In this document: piece after piece, positions 31,403 through 40,318 of the stretch | How positions within the stretch are numbered: the first letter of the stretch is position 1 | Layout of the letters: each line of letters begins with the position of its first letter | Source of the DNA: Lachnospiraceae bacterium | Lineage (GTDB): Bacteria; Bacillota; Clostridia; Lachnospirales; Lachnospiraceae | Assembly (NCBI GenBank): GCA_028724245.1 | Contig: JAQYDI010000031.1 | Location: 1 to 64,000, forward strand | DNA: 64,000 nucleotides | Direction of reading: 5' to 3' | Notes under the pieces: model-generated | Seen by the model: only the letters and a program-made list of their open reading frames with translations | Databases searched by the model: none | What the model was told of the DNA's origin: nothing | Program-made: the position numbers and the translations under genes

Positions 31403-34400
31403 TTATTCCTCTACTGAATACAGAGCTACCAGTCTCTGCAGGTGAGCATACTTATCTACTGCGTTCTTTTCAGACTTAGCAAACAGATCTGCAGCTCTTT
31501 CAGGGTTCTTCAGAGCAAGTGAAGTATAACGAACTTCGCCCTTTAAGAAATCCTGATACTGAGACATATCGGGTGTCTTGGAATCAAGGCTGAAAGGATT
31601 CTTGCCTTCTTCCTTCAGAGCAGGGTTGTATCTGAACAGATGCCAGTATCCTGATGCAACTGCTTCAGCTTCTTCTGTCATAGCCTTAGCCATACCCTTT
31701 CTGATACCATGGTTGATACAAGGAGCGTATGCGATGATCAGTGAAGGTCCCGGATATGCTTCTGCTTCAGCGATAGCCTTAACAGTCTGATTGTAATCAG
31801 CACCCATAGCGATCTGAGCAACATATACATAACCATAGCTCATAGCGATACCAGCCAGATCTTTCTTCTTAACGTCCTTACCGCCTGCAGCGAACTGTGC
31901 AACAGCACCAACGTTAGTAGACTTGGAAGCCTGTCCGCCTGTATTGGAGTATACTTCTGTATCGAATACGAAGATGTTGATGTCTTTGCCGGAAGCTAAT
32001 ACATGGTCAACACCACCGAAACCGATATCGTATGCCCAGCCGTCACCACCGAAGATCCACTGTGATTTCTTGGACAGGAAGTCTTTTTCAGCAAGGATTT
32101 CCTGAGCTTTTTCACAGCCGCAGGCTTCTAATGCAGCGATCAGTTTATCTGTAGCAGCACCGTTGGTAGCACCGCAAGCGAATGTATCCAGCCATTCCTT
32201 ACCTGCAGCAACAGCAGCTTCATTATTGCCGTTAGCAACGATATCTTCTACTCTTTCTTTCAGACGTGCTCTGATTGCGTTCTGAGCCAGTAACATACCG
32301 TAACCAAACTCAGCATTGTCTTCGAATAAGGAGTTATCCCATGCAGGACCCTGTCCTTTTTCGTTTACAGTATAAGGTGTAGAAGGTGAAGAGTTGCCCC
32401 AGATTGAAGAACAGCCTGTTGCGTTGGCAATGTACATTCTGTCACCGAATAACTGTGTGATCAACTTAGCGTAGGGTGTTTCACCACAACCTGCACATGC
32501 ACCTGAGAACTCGAGCAGAGGCTGTCTGAACTGAGAACCTTTTACGGTTGCAGCAGCAAACTTGGCAGCTACTTCGGGTTTCTTGGGAATTGTTAAGCCG
32601 TAGTCATAACCAGCCTGAACACCGGCATTAGCTTCGAAGTTCTTCATCTCCAGAGCCTTACCCTGCTTGTTGCCAGGACAAACGTTCGCACAGGAACCGC
32701 ATCCGGTACAGTCGTAAGCGGATACTGTCATGGTGTATCTGAATTCCTTCAGACCTGTGCAGGGAACTGTTTCTACGCCTGCGGGAGCTGCAGCTGCTTC
32801 TGCTTCTGTCATAACAACAGGACGGATTACAGCATGAGGGCAGACATATGCACAGCGGTTACACTGGATACACTTGGAAGAATCCCATACAGGAATATTA
32901 ACAGCGATACCACGTTTTTCAAATGCTGCAGAACCTGAAGGTGTTGTACCATCTACATAATCCTTGAATGCGGATACAGGCAGCTTGTTGCCTTCCTGTG
33001 CATTGATCGGGATCTGAATATTGTTAACGAATTTAACAACATCGGAATCACCTTCTACGGATTTGCCCAGTTCTTCATATTCGCAGTCAGCCCAGCTTGC
33101 GGGTACTTCAACAGCCTTAACCTGCTTAGCACCTGCTTCGATTGCTGCCCAGTTCTTTTCTACAACGTCCTGACCTTTACGTCCGTATGTTGCAGCAGCA
33201 GCTTTCTTCATCAGCTCAATTGCCTTATCTTCAGGAATGATGTTGGCAAGTTTGAAGAATGCGGACTGCAGAATGGTGTTGATACGTGTGGGACCCATGC
33301 CTGTTTCAATACCGATCTTAACACCATCGATTACATACATCTTGATGTTGTGATCAGCAATGTACTTCTTAGCCTGTCCAGGTAAATGTTTTTCAATACC
33401 TTCCATATCCCAGGGGCAGTTCAGCAGGAATGTACCGCCATCCTTGATATCCTGAACCATGTTGTACTTACGTACGTAGGAAGGATTGTGGCATGCTACG
33501 AAGTTAGCCTTGGAAATCAGGTATGTAGAGTGAATAGCTTCCTTACCGAAACGAAGGTGAGAAATTGTCACACCACCTGACTTCTTGGAGTCATAATCAA
33601 AGTATGCCTGAGCATACATGTCTGTATTGTCACCGATAATCTTGATGGAGTTCTTGTTTGCACCTACTGTACCATCGGCACCCAGACCCCAGAACTTGCA
33701 GCTGATTGTTGAAGCAGGAGTTGTATCAGGGTTTTCGCCCAGTTCCAGTGAAAGGTTTGTAACATCATCAACGATACCGATTGTGAATTTCTGTTTTTCA
33801 GTGTTGTTGTAAACAGCAAGGATCTGAGCAGGAGTTGTATCCTTGGAGCCTAAACCGTAACGGCCTGTAAATACCGGTACAGATTCAAACTTTGTTCCCT
33901 TTAATGCTGCAACAACATCCAGGTACAGGGGTTCGCCCATAGCACCGGGTTCTTTTGTTCTGTCAAGAACAGTGATCTTCTTAACTGTTTCAGGAATAGC
34001 TGCAACCAGAGCTTCAGCAGAGAAAGGTCTGTACAGACGAACTTTGATTGCACCAACTTTAGCGCCTGCTGCGTTCATGTATGCGATTGTTTCATCGATT
34101 GTTTCACATACAGAACCCATAGCGATGATGATCTGTTCTGCATCAGGAGCACCTACATAGTTGAATAACTTGTAGTCTGTACCAATCTTGGCGTTGATCT
34201 TGTCCATATATTCCTGAACGATTGCAGGTAATGCATCGTAGTAGGGGTTGCATGCTTCTCTTGCCTGGAAGAAGATATCAGGGTTCTGAGCTGAACCTCT
34301 CTGGCAGGGATGATTGGGATTCAGAGCATGCTTCCTGTACTCAGCCAGAGCATCCATATCCAGCATATCTTTCAGATCTTCGTAATCCCACTCTTCGATC

Positions 34401-34945
34401 TTCTGGATTTCGTGAGATGTTCTGAAACCGTCGAAGAAATTGATGAAAGGAACTTTACCCTTGATTGCTGCCAGATGAGCAACGGGAGTTAAGTCCATAA
34501 CTTCCTGAACGCTGGATTCACAAAGCATAGCACATCCGGTCTGACGGCATGCATATACATCGGAATGATCGCCGAAAATTGACAGCGCATGGGATGCTAA
34601 CGCACGTGCGGATACGTTAAACACACCGGGAAGCTGTTCGCCGGCTACCTTGTACAGGTTGGGGATCATTAACAGCAGACCCTGAGAAGCTGTATAGGTA
34701 GTAGTCAGAGCGCCTGCTGCCAGTGAACCATGTACAGCACCTGCTGCACCTGCTTCAGACTGCATCTCGATAACCTGAACAGGCTGACCGAAGATGTTTT
34801 TCTTTCCTGCAGTTGCCCATTCATCAGCAGCTTCTGCCATAACGGATGAAGGGGTAATAGGGTAGATTGCTGCAACTTCTGTAAAAGCATAAGAAGCATG
34901 GGAAGCAGCATGGTTACCATCCATGGTTTTCATTTTTCTTGCCAT
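31403..34945 (-). CDS. nifJ: Pyruvate:ferredoxin (flavodoxin) oxidoreductase
   Basis: The 1180-residue single chain is the full-length homodimeric PFOR. It has the N-terminal pyruvate-binding domains (MDGNHAASHASYAFTEVAAIYPITPSS), the ferredoxin-like module with two [4Fe-4S] motifs (CIQCNRCAYVCPHA and CTGCGSCANVCPGN near 690-760), the proximal-cluster cysteines in GACAGCGETPYAK near 815, and the thiamine diphosphate motif GDGWAYDIGFGG near 965 with FDTEVYSNTGGQASKS. It oxidises pyruvate to acetyl-CoA and CO2 and reduces ferredoxin, the central fermentation step of anaerobes. Codon use is strongly biased, fitting high expression. AGGAGG precedes the ATG at 34945. Confidence 0.98.
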   Translation of the reverse strand: MARKMKTMDGNHAASHASYAFTEVAAIYPITPSSVMAEAADEWATAGKKNIFGQPVQVIEMQSEAGAAGAVHGSLAAGALTTTYTASQGLLLMIPNLYKVAGEQLPGVFNVSARALASHALSIFGDHSDVYACRQTGCAMLCESSVQEVMDLTPVAHLAAIKGKVPFINFFDGFRTSHEIQKIEEWDYEDLKDMLDMDALAEYRKHALNPNHPCQRGSAQNPDIFFQAREACNPYYDALPAIVQEYMDKINAKIGTDYKLFNYVGAPDAEQIIIAMGSVCETIDETIAYMNAAGAKVGAIKVRLYRPFSAEALVAAIPETVKKITVLDRTKEPGAMGEPLYLDVVAALKGTKFESVPVFTGRYGLGSKDTTPAQILAVYNNTEKQKFTIGIVDDVTNLSLELGENPDTTPASTISCKFWGLGADGTVGANKNSIKIIGDNTDMYAQAYFDYDSKKSGGVTISHLRFGKEAIHSTYLISKANFVACHNPSYVRKYNMVQDIKDGGTFLLNCPWDMEGIEKHLPGQAKKYIADHNIKMYVIDGVKIGIETGMGPTRINTILQSAFFKLANIIPEDKAIELMKKAAAATYGRKGQDVVEKNWAAIEAGAKQVKAVEVPASWADCEYEELGKSVEGDSDVVKFVNNIQIPINAQEGNKLPVSAFKDYVDGTTPSGSAAFEKRGIAVNIPVWDSSKCIQCNRCAYVCPHAVIRPVVMTEAEAAAAPAGVETVPCTGLKEFRYTMTVSAYDCTGCGSCANVCPGNKQGKALEMKNFEANAGVQAGYDYGLTIPKKPEVAAKFAAATVKGSQFRQPLLEFSGACAGCGETPYAKLITQLFGDRMYIANATGCSSIWGNSSPSTPYTVNEKGQGPAWDNSLFEDNAEFGYGMLLAQNAIRARLKERVEDIVANGNNEAAVAAGKEWLDTFACGATNGAATDKLIAALEACGCEKAQEILAEKDFLSKKSQWIFGGDGWAYDIGFGGVDHVLASGKDINIFVFDTEVYSNTGGQASKSTNVGAVAQFAAGGKDVKKKDLAGIAMSYGYVYVAQIAMGADYNQTVKAIAEAEAYPGPSLIIAYAPCINHGIRKGMAKAMTEEAEAVASGYWHLFRYNPALKEEGKNPFSLDSKTPDMSQYQDFLKGEVRYTSLALKNPERAADLFAKSEKNAVDKYAHLQRLVALYSVEE

Positions 34946-35021
34946 TGGAAATTCCTCCTAGATAGTATATAAATTGTTCATTTTAACAATGGGTTGCGGA
35001 TTACCAGTCCGCATTACCCTG

Positions 35022-35050
35022 ATTATAACATCATGTTACCAAAGTTGCAA
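35022..35050 (-). promoter_or_regulatory. nifJ promoter
   Basis: TTGCAA (35045-35050) and TATAAT (35022-35027) are 17 bases apart on the minus strand. The leader contains a TGCGGA/TCCGCA hairpin and an inverted TTGTT...AACAA element nearer the gene. Confidence 0.8.
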
Positions 35051-35131
35051 ATAAATATTCTGTTTTTTTTGGCAAAAACAGGCCAAAACAGAGGGTGTCT
35101 TTCAAAAAATACATCCTGAAGCCGGACAGGG

Positions 35132-35971
35132 TCATGATATCAGATGCAGCCTCCTGCAGGCATTGTAAATCCCGTCTTCATAAAGGTCATCTGTTTCACA
35201 GAAGCAGACATTCACCAGTTCCGGATCGGCATGTCCCAGAGCAACCCCAAAATCCACCTGCTCCATCATGGTAATATCATTGATCCCGTCACCAAAAGCA
35301 TACGTATCCGCTTCTGCATAGCCTGTCAGAGTCAGAAAACGCCGGATTCCCGCTCCCTTTCCGCACTCTGCCGGGAAAATCTCCACAGAACTGCCTTTAT
35401 CCAGAGCTTCCATACCTGCAGAAAAGGCCAGAGACATAATCCGCTCTTTTCCGGCTGTGTCGGATGAAATATACGCCTGCTCTGAAGTACCTTTTTCATC
35501 CCACGGGTTCAGTCTTACTGTCAGCTTGCAGATATCATCCGCTTCACAGTCAACCGGCCGTACCTTTCCCTCATAAAATCTTTTATAAAAACGGTAAAAC
35601 TCCAGTGTCTCTCCCGGCTGCTCCGGCTCATCCACATAAAGGTACCTGCTTCCTTCAAATACCGGCATCATCTGTTCTTCTCTGCACAGCCTGTTCATAC
35701 GCCTGATAAACTCCCGGTCAAGGACCTGATACCATAACTCTCTTCCCCTATGGATGATATGTGTTCCGCATCCTGCGATATATCCGTCGAATCCGATATT
35801 CTGTATATACGGTTCTATGCAGGACATGCATCTGCCGGTACAGATCACCGCCTGATTCCCATCTGCCTGAAGCTGCCTGATTGCCTCCAGCGTACTCTGC
35901 GGAATCCCGCGTCTGTCCCCTCTGTAATATAAAGTTCCATCAATATCAAAAAATACAATCTTCATGTTCAT
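35132..35971 (-). CDS. HAD phosphatase of the Cof type
   Basis: The 279-residue protein shows the four HAD motifs of the Cof/YbiV subgroup: FFDIDGTL with the nucleophile Asp, AVICTGRC, a mid-chain cap of about 100 residues, and YAFGDGINDITMMEQV followed by VALGHADPE. Substrates of this family are phosphosugars, riboflavin precursors or pyridoxal phosphate and cannot be predicted here. Either ATG at 35971 or 35965 could start it; neither has a good ribosome site. Its promoter is exceptional for its density of palindromes (see 36022-36075). Confidence 0.85.
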   Translation of the reverse strand: MNMKIVFFDIDGTLYYRGDRRGIPQSTLEAIRQLQADGNQAVICTGRCMSCIEPYIQNIGFDGYIAGCGTHIIHRGRELWYQVLDREFIRRMNRLCREEQMMPVFEGSRYLYVDEPEQPGETLEFYRFYKRFYEGKVRPVDCEADDICKLTVRLNPWDEKGTSEQAYISSDTAGKERIMSLAFSAGMEALDKGSSVEIFPAECGKGAGIRRFLTLTGYAEADTYAFGDGINDITMMEQVDFGVALGHADPELVNVCFCETDDLYEDGIYNACRRLHLIS

Positions 35972-36021
35972 ACTAACTACCCGTCAGACTGTTTTAAAGC
36001 CTGTCCTGTTTTCTTATATAG

Positions 36022-36050
36022 ATTGTACCACTTATAAGTGCACATGTCAA
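36022..36050 (-). promoter_or_regulatory. HAD-gene promoter with a 12-bp palindrome in its spacer
   Basis: TTGACA (36045-36050) and TACAAT (36022-36027) are exactly 17 bases apart on the minus strand. The spacer contains CACTTATAAGTG (36029-36040), a perfect 12-base palindrome, and two GTGCAC palindromes flank the -35 box. This is the arrangement of a repressor site. It lies in the 341-base gap between 35972 and 36312, which otherwise holds the GAAC-N4-GTTC site and the fbp promoter. Confidence 0.7.
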
Positions 36051-36057
36051 GTCGTGC

Positions 36058-36075
36058 ACAGAACAAATGTTCTGT
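36058..36075. promoter_or_regulatory. 18-bp palindrome with a LexA-like GAAC-N4-GTTC core
   Basis: ACAGAACAAATGTTCTGT is a perfect eight-base inverted repeat around AA. The core GAACAAATGTTC (36061-36072) matches the Gram-positive LexA/DinR SOS-box pattern GAAC-N4-GTTC. It lies ten bases upstream of the -35 box of the HAD promoter and about 240 bases before fbp. It may be a true SOS box or the site of another regulator. Confidence 0.5.
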
Positions 36076-36211
36076 ATTTTCTCATGCTGAACCTGTTCAA
36101 ATCTAACTTAAACATATTTTTAAATACTGTTCAGACTCAATCCCTTTTGTTTATTTTCACAAACAAACAGTACTTTTATCCGTATTCACTGTAAATATTG
36201 TAAAAAACAGT

Positions 36212-36239
36212 TTGTTTTTTTATATAAATATGGTAAGAT
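36212..36239 (+). promoter_or_regulatory. fbp promoter
   Basis: TTGTTT (36212-36217) and TAAGAT (36234-36239) are 16 bases apart on the plus strand, about 75 bases before the fbp start. Confidence 0.5.
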
Positions 36240-36312
36240 AAATTCATCTGACAGGACAGGACCCAGCATCTGTCCACTGTTATTCTAAAAGAAAGGAGAT
36301 TATAGGATTATC

Positions 36313-38262
36313 ATGGATATTCGTTATCTGCGATCACTGGCAAGCCGGTTCCCGACTATTTCCAAGGCTTCGACAGAAATCATCAATCTGTCCGCCATTT
36401 TATCGCTTCCAAAGGGCACGGAACATTTTGTATCCGACCTGCATGGTGAATATGAACAGTTTCTTCATGTCCTGAAAAACAGTTCCGGTTATATTAAGGA
36501 AAAAATCGAGGAAGAATTCGGCAATACGCTCAGTGAAAAAGATAAGAGAACACTGGCAACCCTCATTTACTACCCCGAGCAGAAACTGGCGCTCATCGAA
36601 AAACAGGAAAGTGATATCAACGACTGGTACAAGATCACTCTGAACCGCCTTTTAAAGGTGACCTGCCGGATCGCTTCCAAATACACGCGTTCCCGCGTCC
36701 GCAAGATGCTTTCTTCGGATTTTGCATACATATTTGAAGAAATTATTTTCGAGAATGATGTAAACCATGACAAAGATGATTATTATAATTCTATCATCTC
36801 AACTGTGATCAGCATCGGCCGCGCTCCTGCATGCATCATTGCACTCTGTCAGACCATCCAGAGACTTGCTGTTACCCATCTGCATGTACTTGGTGATATT
36901 TACGACAGAGGACCGGGTCCTCACATTATCATGGATACATTGATGGATTACCATTCCGTTGATATACAGTGGGGCAATCATGATATTACATGGATGGCCG
37001 CTGCCAGCGGACACCCGGCCTGCATCGCTGTTGTTCTCCGTTTTGCCGCCCGTTATGGTGAGCTCGACATCATTGAAGACGGATACGGGATCAATCTGGT
37101 TCCCCTGCTTCGTTTTGTTATGGCAACCTACCAGAACAGCCCCGGTTCCAATTTCAACATTCATTACAATAAGGAAACCTACAACGAAATGGATCTGGAA
37201 TCCGACCGGAGGATTCAGAAAGCCATGGCGATCATTCAGTTCAAGCTGGAGGGACAGGTAATCAAGGCACACCCCGAGTTCCACATGGAAGACCGGCTTC
37301 TTCTGGAGAAAATTGATTATGAAAACGGTACAATCAATCTGGACGGAAAGATCTATCAGCTCAATGATACCGATTTTCCTACCATTGATCCTGCGGACCC
37401 CTACAAACTTACCCCCGAAGAAGAGGCCGTAATGGACAGGCTTGTTTCCGCTTTCACACACAGTGAAAAACTGAACCGCCACGTACGTTTTCTGTATGAC
37501 AAAGGAAGTCTGTACCTGATTTACAATAATAATCTGCTTTATCACGGATGTGTTCCCTTTGATGAAAACGGTAATTTTATCAAAGTGCAGGTAGGTGACA
37601 AGCATCTGTACGGCAAATGTCTTTATGACGAACTGGATTCTCTGTGCCGCAAAGCATACTATCTGCCTCCGGGTCCTGAAAAAACCTATGCGCAGGATAT
37701 CATGTGGTTTATCTGGTGCAACAAAAACTCTCCTCTTTTCGGCAAAAACAAAATGGCTACTTTCGAACGTTATTTTATTGATGATGAAAGTACCTGGGAG
37801 GAAGTAAAAAATCCCTATTACCGACTGTTGGAAGACGAAGCAACAATCAACAAGATCCTGACTGCTTTTGAACTGGATCCGTCCAAATCCCGCATTATCA
37901 ATGGACATGTCCCTGTAAAAAACAAGGAAAATCCTGTGAAATGCAACGGCAAGCTCATGATTATCGACGGTGGATTTTCAAAGGCCTATCAGAAAACGAC
38001 CGGTATTGCCGGCTATACGCTTGTTTATAATTCCAAGCGTATGTTTCTCGCCGCGCATAAGCCTTTTACTTCGACAGAAGAGGCCATTGCCAACGAAGAC
38101 GATGTTCACTCCGATCATATGATTGTTGAAAACTTCCCTCACCGCCATCTGGTTGCCGATACCGATGACGGCAAACTGATTACAGAACAGATCAGCGATC
38201 TGAAAGAACTGCTGTATGCCTACCGCCAGGGTATCATCCGCGAATCTTCAAAGTATATGTAA
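36313..38262 (+). CDS. fbp: Class III fructose-1,6-bisphosphatase
   Basis: The 649-residue enzyme is of the Firmicutes class III type, related to metallophosphatases and unlike the enteric enzyme. Metal-site motifs are VSDLHGEYEQF near 50, LGDIYDRGPG near 196, WGNHDITWM near 219, and NGHVPVKNKENP with IDGGFSKAYQ near 535-560. It dephosphorylates fructose-1,6-bisphosphate in gluconeogenesis. The ATG at 36313 has AGGATTATC upstream and a stronger GAAAGGAG further out. It is a single-gene unit ending at a bidirectional terminator. Confidence 0.97.
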   Translation: MDIRYLRSLASRFPTISKASTEIINLSAILSLPKGTEHFVSDLHGEYEQFLHVLKNSSGYIKEKIEEEFGNTLSEKDKRTLATLIYYPEQKLALIEKQESDINDWYKITLNRLLKVTCRIASKYTRSRVRKMLSSDFAYIFEEIIFENDVNHDKDDYYNSIISTVISIGRAPACIIALCQTIQRLAVTHLHVLGDIYDRGPGPHIIMDTLMDYHSVDIQWGNHDITWMAAASGHPACIAVVLRFAARYGELDIIEDGYGINLVPLLRFVMATYQNSPGSNFNIHYNKETYNEMDLESDRRIQKAMAIIQFKLEGQVIKAHPEFHMEDRLLLEKIDYENGTINLDGKIYQLNDTDFPTIDPADPYKLTPEEEAVMDRLVSAFTHSEKLNRHVRFLYDKGSLYLIYNNNLLYHGCVPFDENGNFIKVQVGDKHLYGKCLYDELDSLCRKAYYLPPGPEKTYAQDIMWFIWCNKNSPLFGKNKMATFERYFIDDESTWEEVKNPYYRLLEDEATINKILTAFELDPSKSRIINGHVPVKNKENPVKCNGKLMIIDGGFSKAYQKTTGIAGYTLVYNSKRMFLAAHKPFTSTEEAIANEDDVHSDHMIVENFPHRHLVADTDDGKLITEQISDLKELLYAYRQGIIRESSKYM

Positions 38263-38280
38263 CACCGCTGATTCAGTGAA

Positions 38281-38319
38281 AAAACGCCGCAATCGGAATC
38301 ACTCCGGCTGCGGCGTTTT
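38281..38319. terminator. Bidirectional terminator between fbp and hemL
   Basis: AAAACGCCGC (38281-38290) pairs perfectly with GCGGCGTTTT (38310-38319) over a 19-base loop that has its own CGGA...TCCG pairing. A and T tails on both sides serve the two converging genes. Confidence 0.9.
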
Positions 38320-38388
38320 CTTATCTCTGAAATATTTTCTGATGGGCCGTCCTTCCGTTACCCGATCAGTAATCCGTAATCACGATCT

Positions 38389-39666
38389 TTATGATCTGAA
38401 ATATTCTCTGATCAATTCCAATGTTTGATCAATATCTTCTTTTGTATGTGCTGCTGAAACAAACATAGCTTCAAACTGTGACGGTCCGAGATGCACATGG
38501 TGATCCAGCATGTAATGGAAATAACGTCCGAATTCTGCTGTATCGGCTTTCTGGGCTGTTTCATAATTTACAACAGGTTCCGGTGTAAAGAAAATACTGC
38601 CCAGTGAACCCACATGGTTTATCGTGCAGGGAGCTCCGCTTTCTTTCAGAATCGTTTCAATATTGCCAAATAGATATTCTCCCATTTCATTCAGTTTTTT
38701 ATAAATCTCCGGGTTCTCTTTCAAAATGGACAGCTGAGCAATTCCGGCTGCCATGGCAATGGGATTGCCGCTGAGTGTTCCGGCCTGATAAACCGGTCCA
38801 AGAGGAGATACCACCGACATAATTTCTTTCCGTCCGCCATAAGCACCCACAGGCATGCCGCCGCCGATGATTTTGCCGAATGTTACCAGATCGGCCTGAA
38901 TCCCGAAATACTCCTGTGCACCGCCTGCTGCCAGACGGAAACCGGTAATCACTTCATCAAAAATCAGGAGTGCTCCGTATCTGCTGCACATTTCGCGCAG
39001 ACCTTTCAGAAATCCTTCTGCAGGAGGAACTACCCCCATATTGGCAGCAACCGGTTCCACAATTACGGCAGCTACCTGATCCGGATACTGATCAAAAATC
39101 GCCTGTACACTTCCAAGATCATTATATACAGCAGAAAGGGTATCCTCCGTACACCCCTTTGTCACACCGGAGCTGTCCGGTACTCCGCCTTCCATGACTC
39201 CGGAACCGGCCTTGATCAGAATGGAATCGCTGTGTCCATGATAACATCCTGCAAATTTTACAATTTTATTGCGTCCGGTAAATCCCCGTGCCGCACGAAG
39301 GGCACTCATAACTGCCTCCGTACCGGAATTGACCATACGGACCATTTCCATACCGGGAACCATCTCACAAATCAGTTCCGCCATGATCACTTCACGTTGT
39401 GTAGGCGCTCCGAAACTGAGACCATCCATGCAGGCTTCGACTACCCTGTCACGGACTTCCTTCTGATTATGGCCCAGAATCATGGGACCCCACGAGCCGA
39501 TAAAATCAAGATATGTCTCTCCGTCTTCATCTGTAATATGAGCGCCCTGAGCAGATGCAATAAATCTGGGCGTACCTCCCACACTGCGGAATGCACGTAC
39601 CGGGCTGTTTACACCGCCCGGAATTACTTTGACCGCTCTTTCAAAGAGCTCTTCTGATCTGTTCAT
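38389..39666 (-). CDS. hemL: Glutamate-1-semialdehyde 2,1-aminomutase
   Basis: The 425-residue PLP enzyme is full length: VIPGGVNSPVRAF at the start, NSGTEAVMSALRAARGFTGR near 120, CYHGHSDS, LIFDEVITGFR near 240 and the cofactor lysine in TFGKIIGGGMPVGAYGG near 266. It makes 5-aminolaevulinate from glutamate-1-semialdehyde, step two of the C5 route. GGAGG precedes the ATG at 39666. It is the last gene of the hemA-precorrin-2 dehydrogenase-hemL block. Confidence 0.97.
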   Translation of the reverse strand: MNRSEELFERAVKVIPGGVNSPVRAFRSVGGTPRFIASAQGAHITDEDGETYLDFIGSWGPMILGHNQKEVRDRVVEACMDGLSFGAPTQREVIMAELICEMVPGMEMVRMVNSGTEAVMSALRAARGFTGRNKIVKFAGCYHGHSDSILIKAGSGVMEGGVPDSSGVTKGCTEDTLSAVYNDLGSVQAIFDQYPDQVAAVIVEPVAANMGVVPPAEGFLKGLREMCSRYGALLIFDEVITGFRLAAGGAQEYFGIQADLVTFGKIIGGGMPVGAYGGRKEIMSVVSPLGPVYQAGTLSGNPIAMAAGIAQLSILKENPEIYKKLNEMGEYLFGNIETILKESGAPCTINHVGSLGSIFFTPEPVVNYETAQKADTAEFGRYFHYMLDHHVHLGPSQFEAMFVSAAHTKEDIDQTLELIREYFRS

Positions 39667-39722
39667 CAGTAATCCTCCTTCTGTAAATAGTTATTGTTGA
39701 TCAGCTTTTACTTTTCGTGATA

Positions 39723-40238
39723 TTATATGGTCCGGCCATCTTCTTCCATAAACTTTTTCAGCCAGTCTCTCATTCCGGCAGCTGCACGCCTGACCAGTCT
39801 GTGATCCTTTCCTCCGGCACACACACCGGCAATCACATCCCCCTGCCTTACAATTGCAGGAAAATAAAAATCGCACTGCGACTTATCCGATGCATTATTG
39901 ACCAAAATCCCCCGGCGTTTTCCTTCCCGGCAGATTGCACTGTTTAAATCAGAATTATCCGTCGCCGCAATTACCATAAAATAATCCGATTCAATCAGAT
40001 CCGGCGTATAAGTGTCTTTCAACAAAGTCAGCCTGCCCTGCTCTTCATACTTTCCAATATTTTCTTCCCACACAGGGGCTGCCACCGTAAGAACGGCTCC
40101 AAAAGAAAGAAGTGTATCCACTCTGCGTAAAGCAATATGACCGGCTCCAACGATCAGTATTTTTCTCCCTTCAATGTTAAAGAACATGGGAAAATATCCG
40201 CTTGTATCACGATTTTTTTCCATCATACTTTTTTCCAT
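39723..40238 (-). CDS. Precorrin-2 dehydrogenase (sirohaem synthase N-terminal type)
   Basis: The 171-residue protein has the NAD-binding motif ILIVGAGHIALRRVDTLLSFGA near 30, then YFMVIAATDNSDLN and GILVNNASDKSQCDFYFPA, the CysG/Met8 N-terminal pattern. It oxidises precorrin-2 to sirohydrochlorin, the substrate of CbiK in this window. A ferrochelatase role, as in Met8, is possible but the protein is shorter than two-function versions. The start is ambiguous: a 15-base tandem duplication (ATGGAAAAAA twice) creates several ATGs between 40223 and 40238, none with a strong ribosome site. It lies between hemA and hemL. Confidence 0.88.
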   Translation of the reverse strand: MEKSMMEKNRDTSGYFPMFFNIEGRKILIVGAGHIALRRVDTLLSFGAVLTVAAPVWEENIGKYEEQGRLTLLKDTYTPDLIESDYFMVIAATDNSDLNSAICREGKRRGILVNNASDKSQCDFYFPAIVRQGDVIAGVCAGGKDHRLVRRAAAGMRDWLKKFMEEDGRTI

Positions 40239-40318
40239 CACATGTCTATGCTATTATGCTTATCTGCTGTCATATTTTATGCGGTTATACTTATCTGCTG
40301 TCTCTGGCTTTCATTCTG

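Noticed and set aside
34974-34989. TTGTT...AACAA inverted repeat in the nifJ leader as a Rex operator
   Set aside because: The arms resemble a redox-regulator site, but the spacing is 16 bases rather than the 18 I expect for Rex, and it lies well downstream of the promoter.
36058-36075. Using the GAAC-N4-GTTC site to call the HAD gene an SOS gene
   Set aside because: A single site match does not establish LexA control; reported only as a candidate site.
35964-36194. 76-codon plus-strand frame upstream of fbp
   Set aside because: It runs through the palindromic promoter region and overlaps the start of the divergent HAD gene; composition is random-like.
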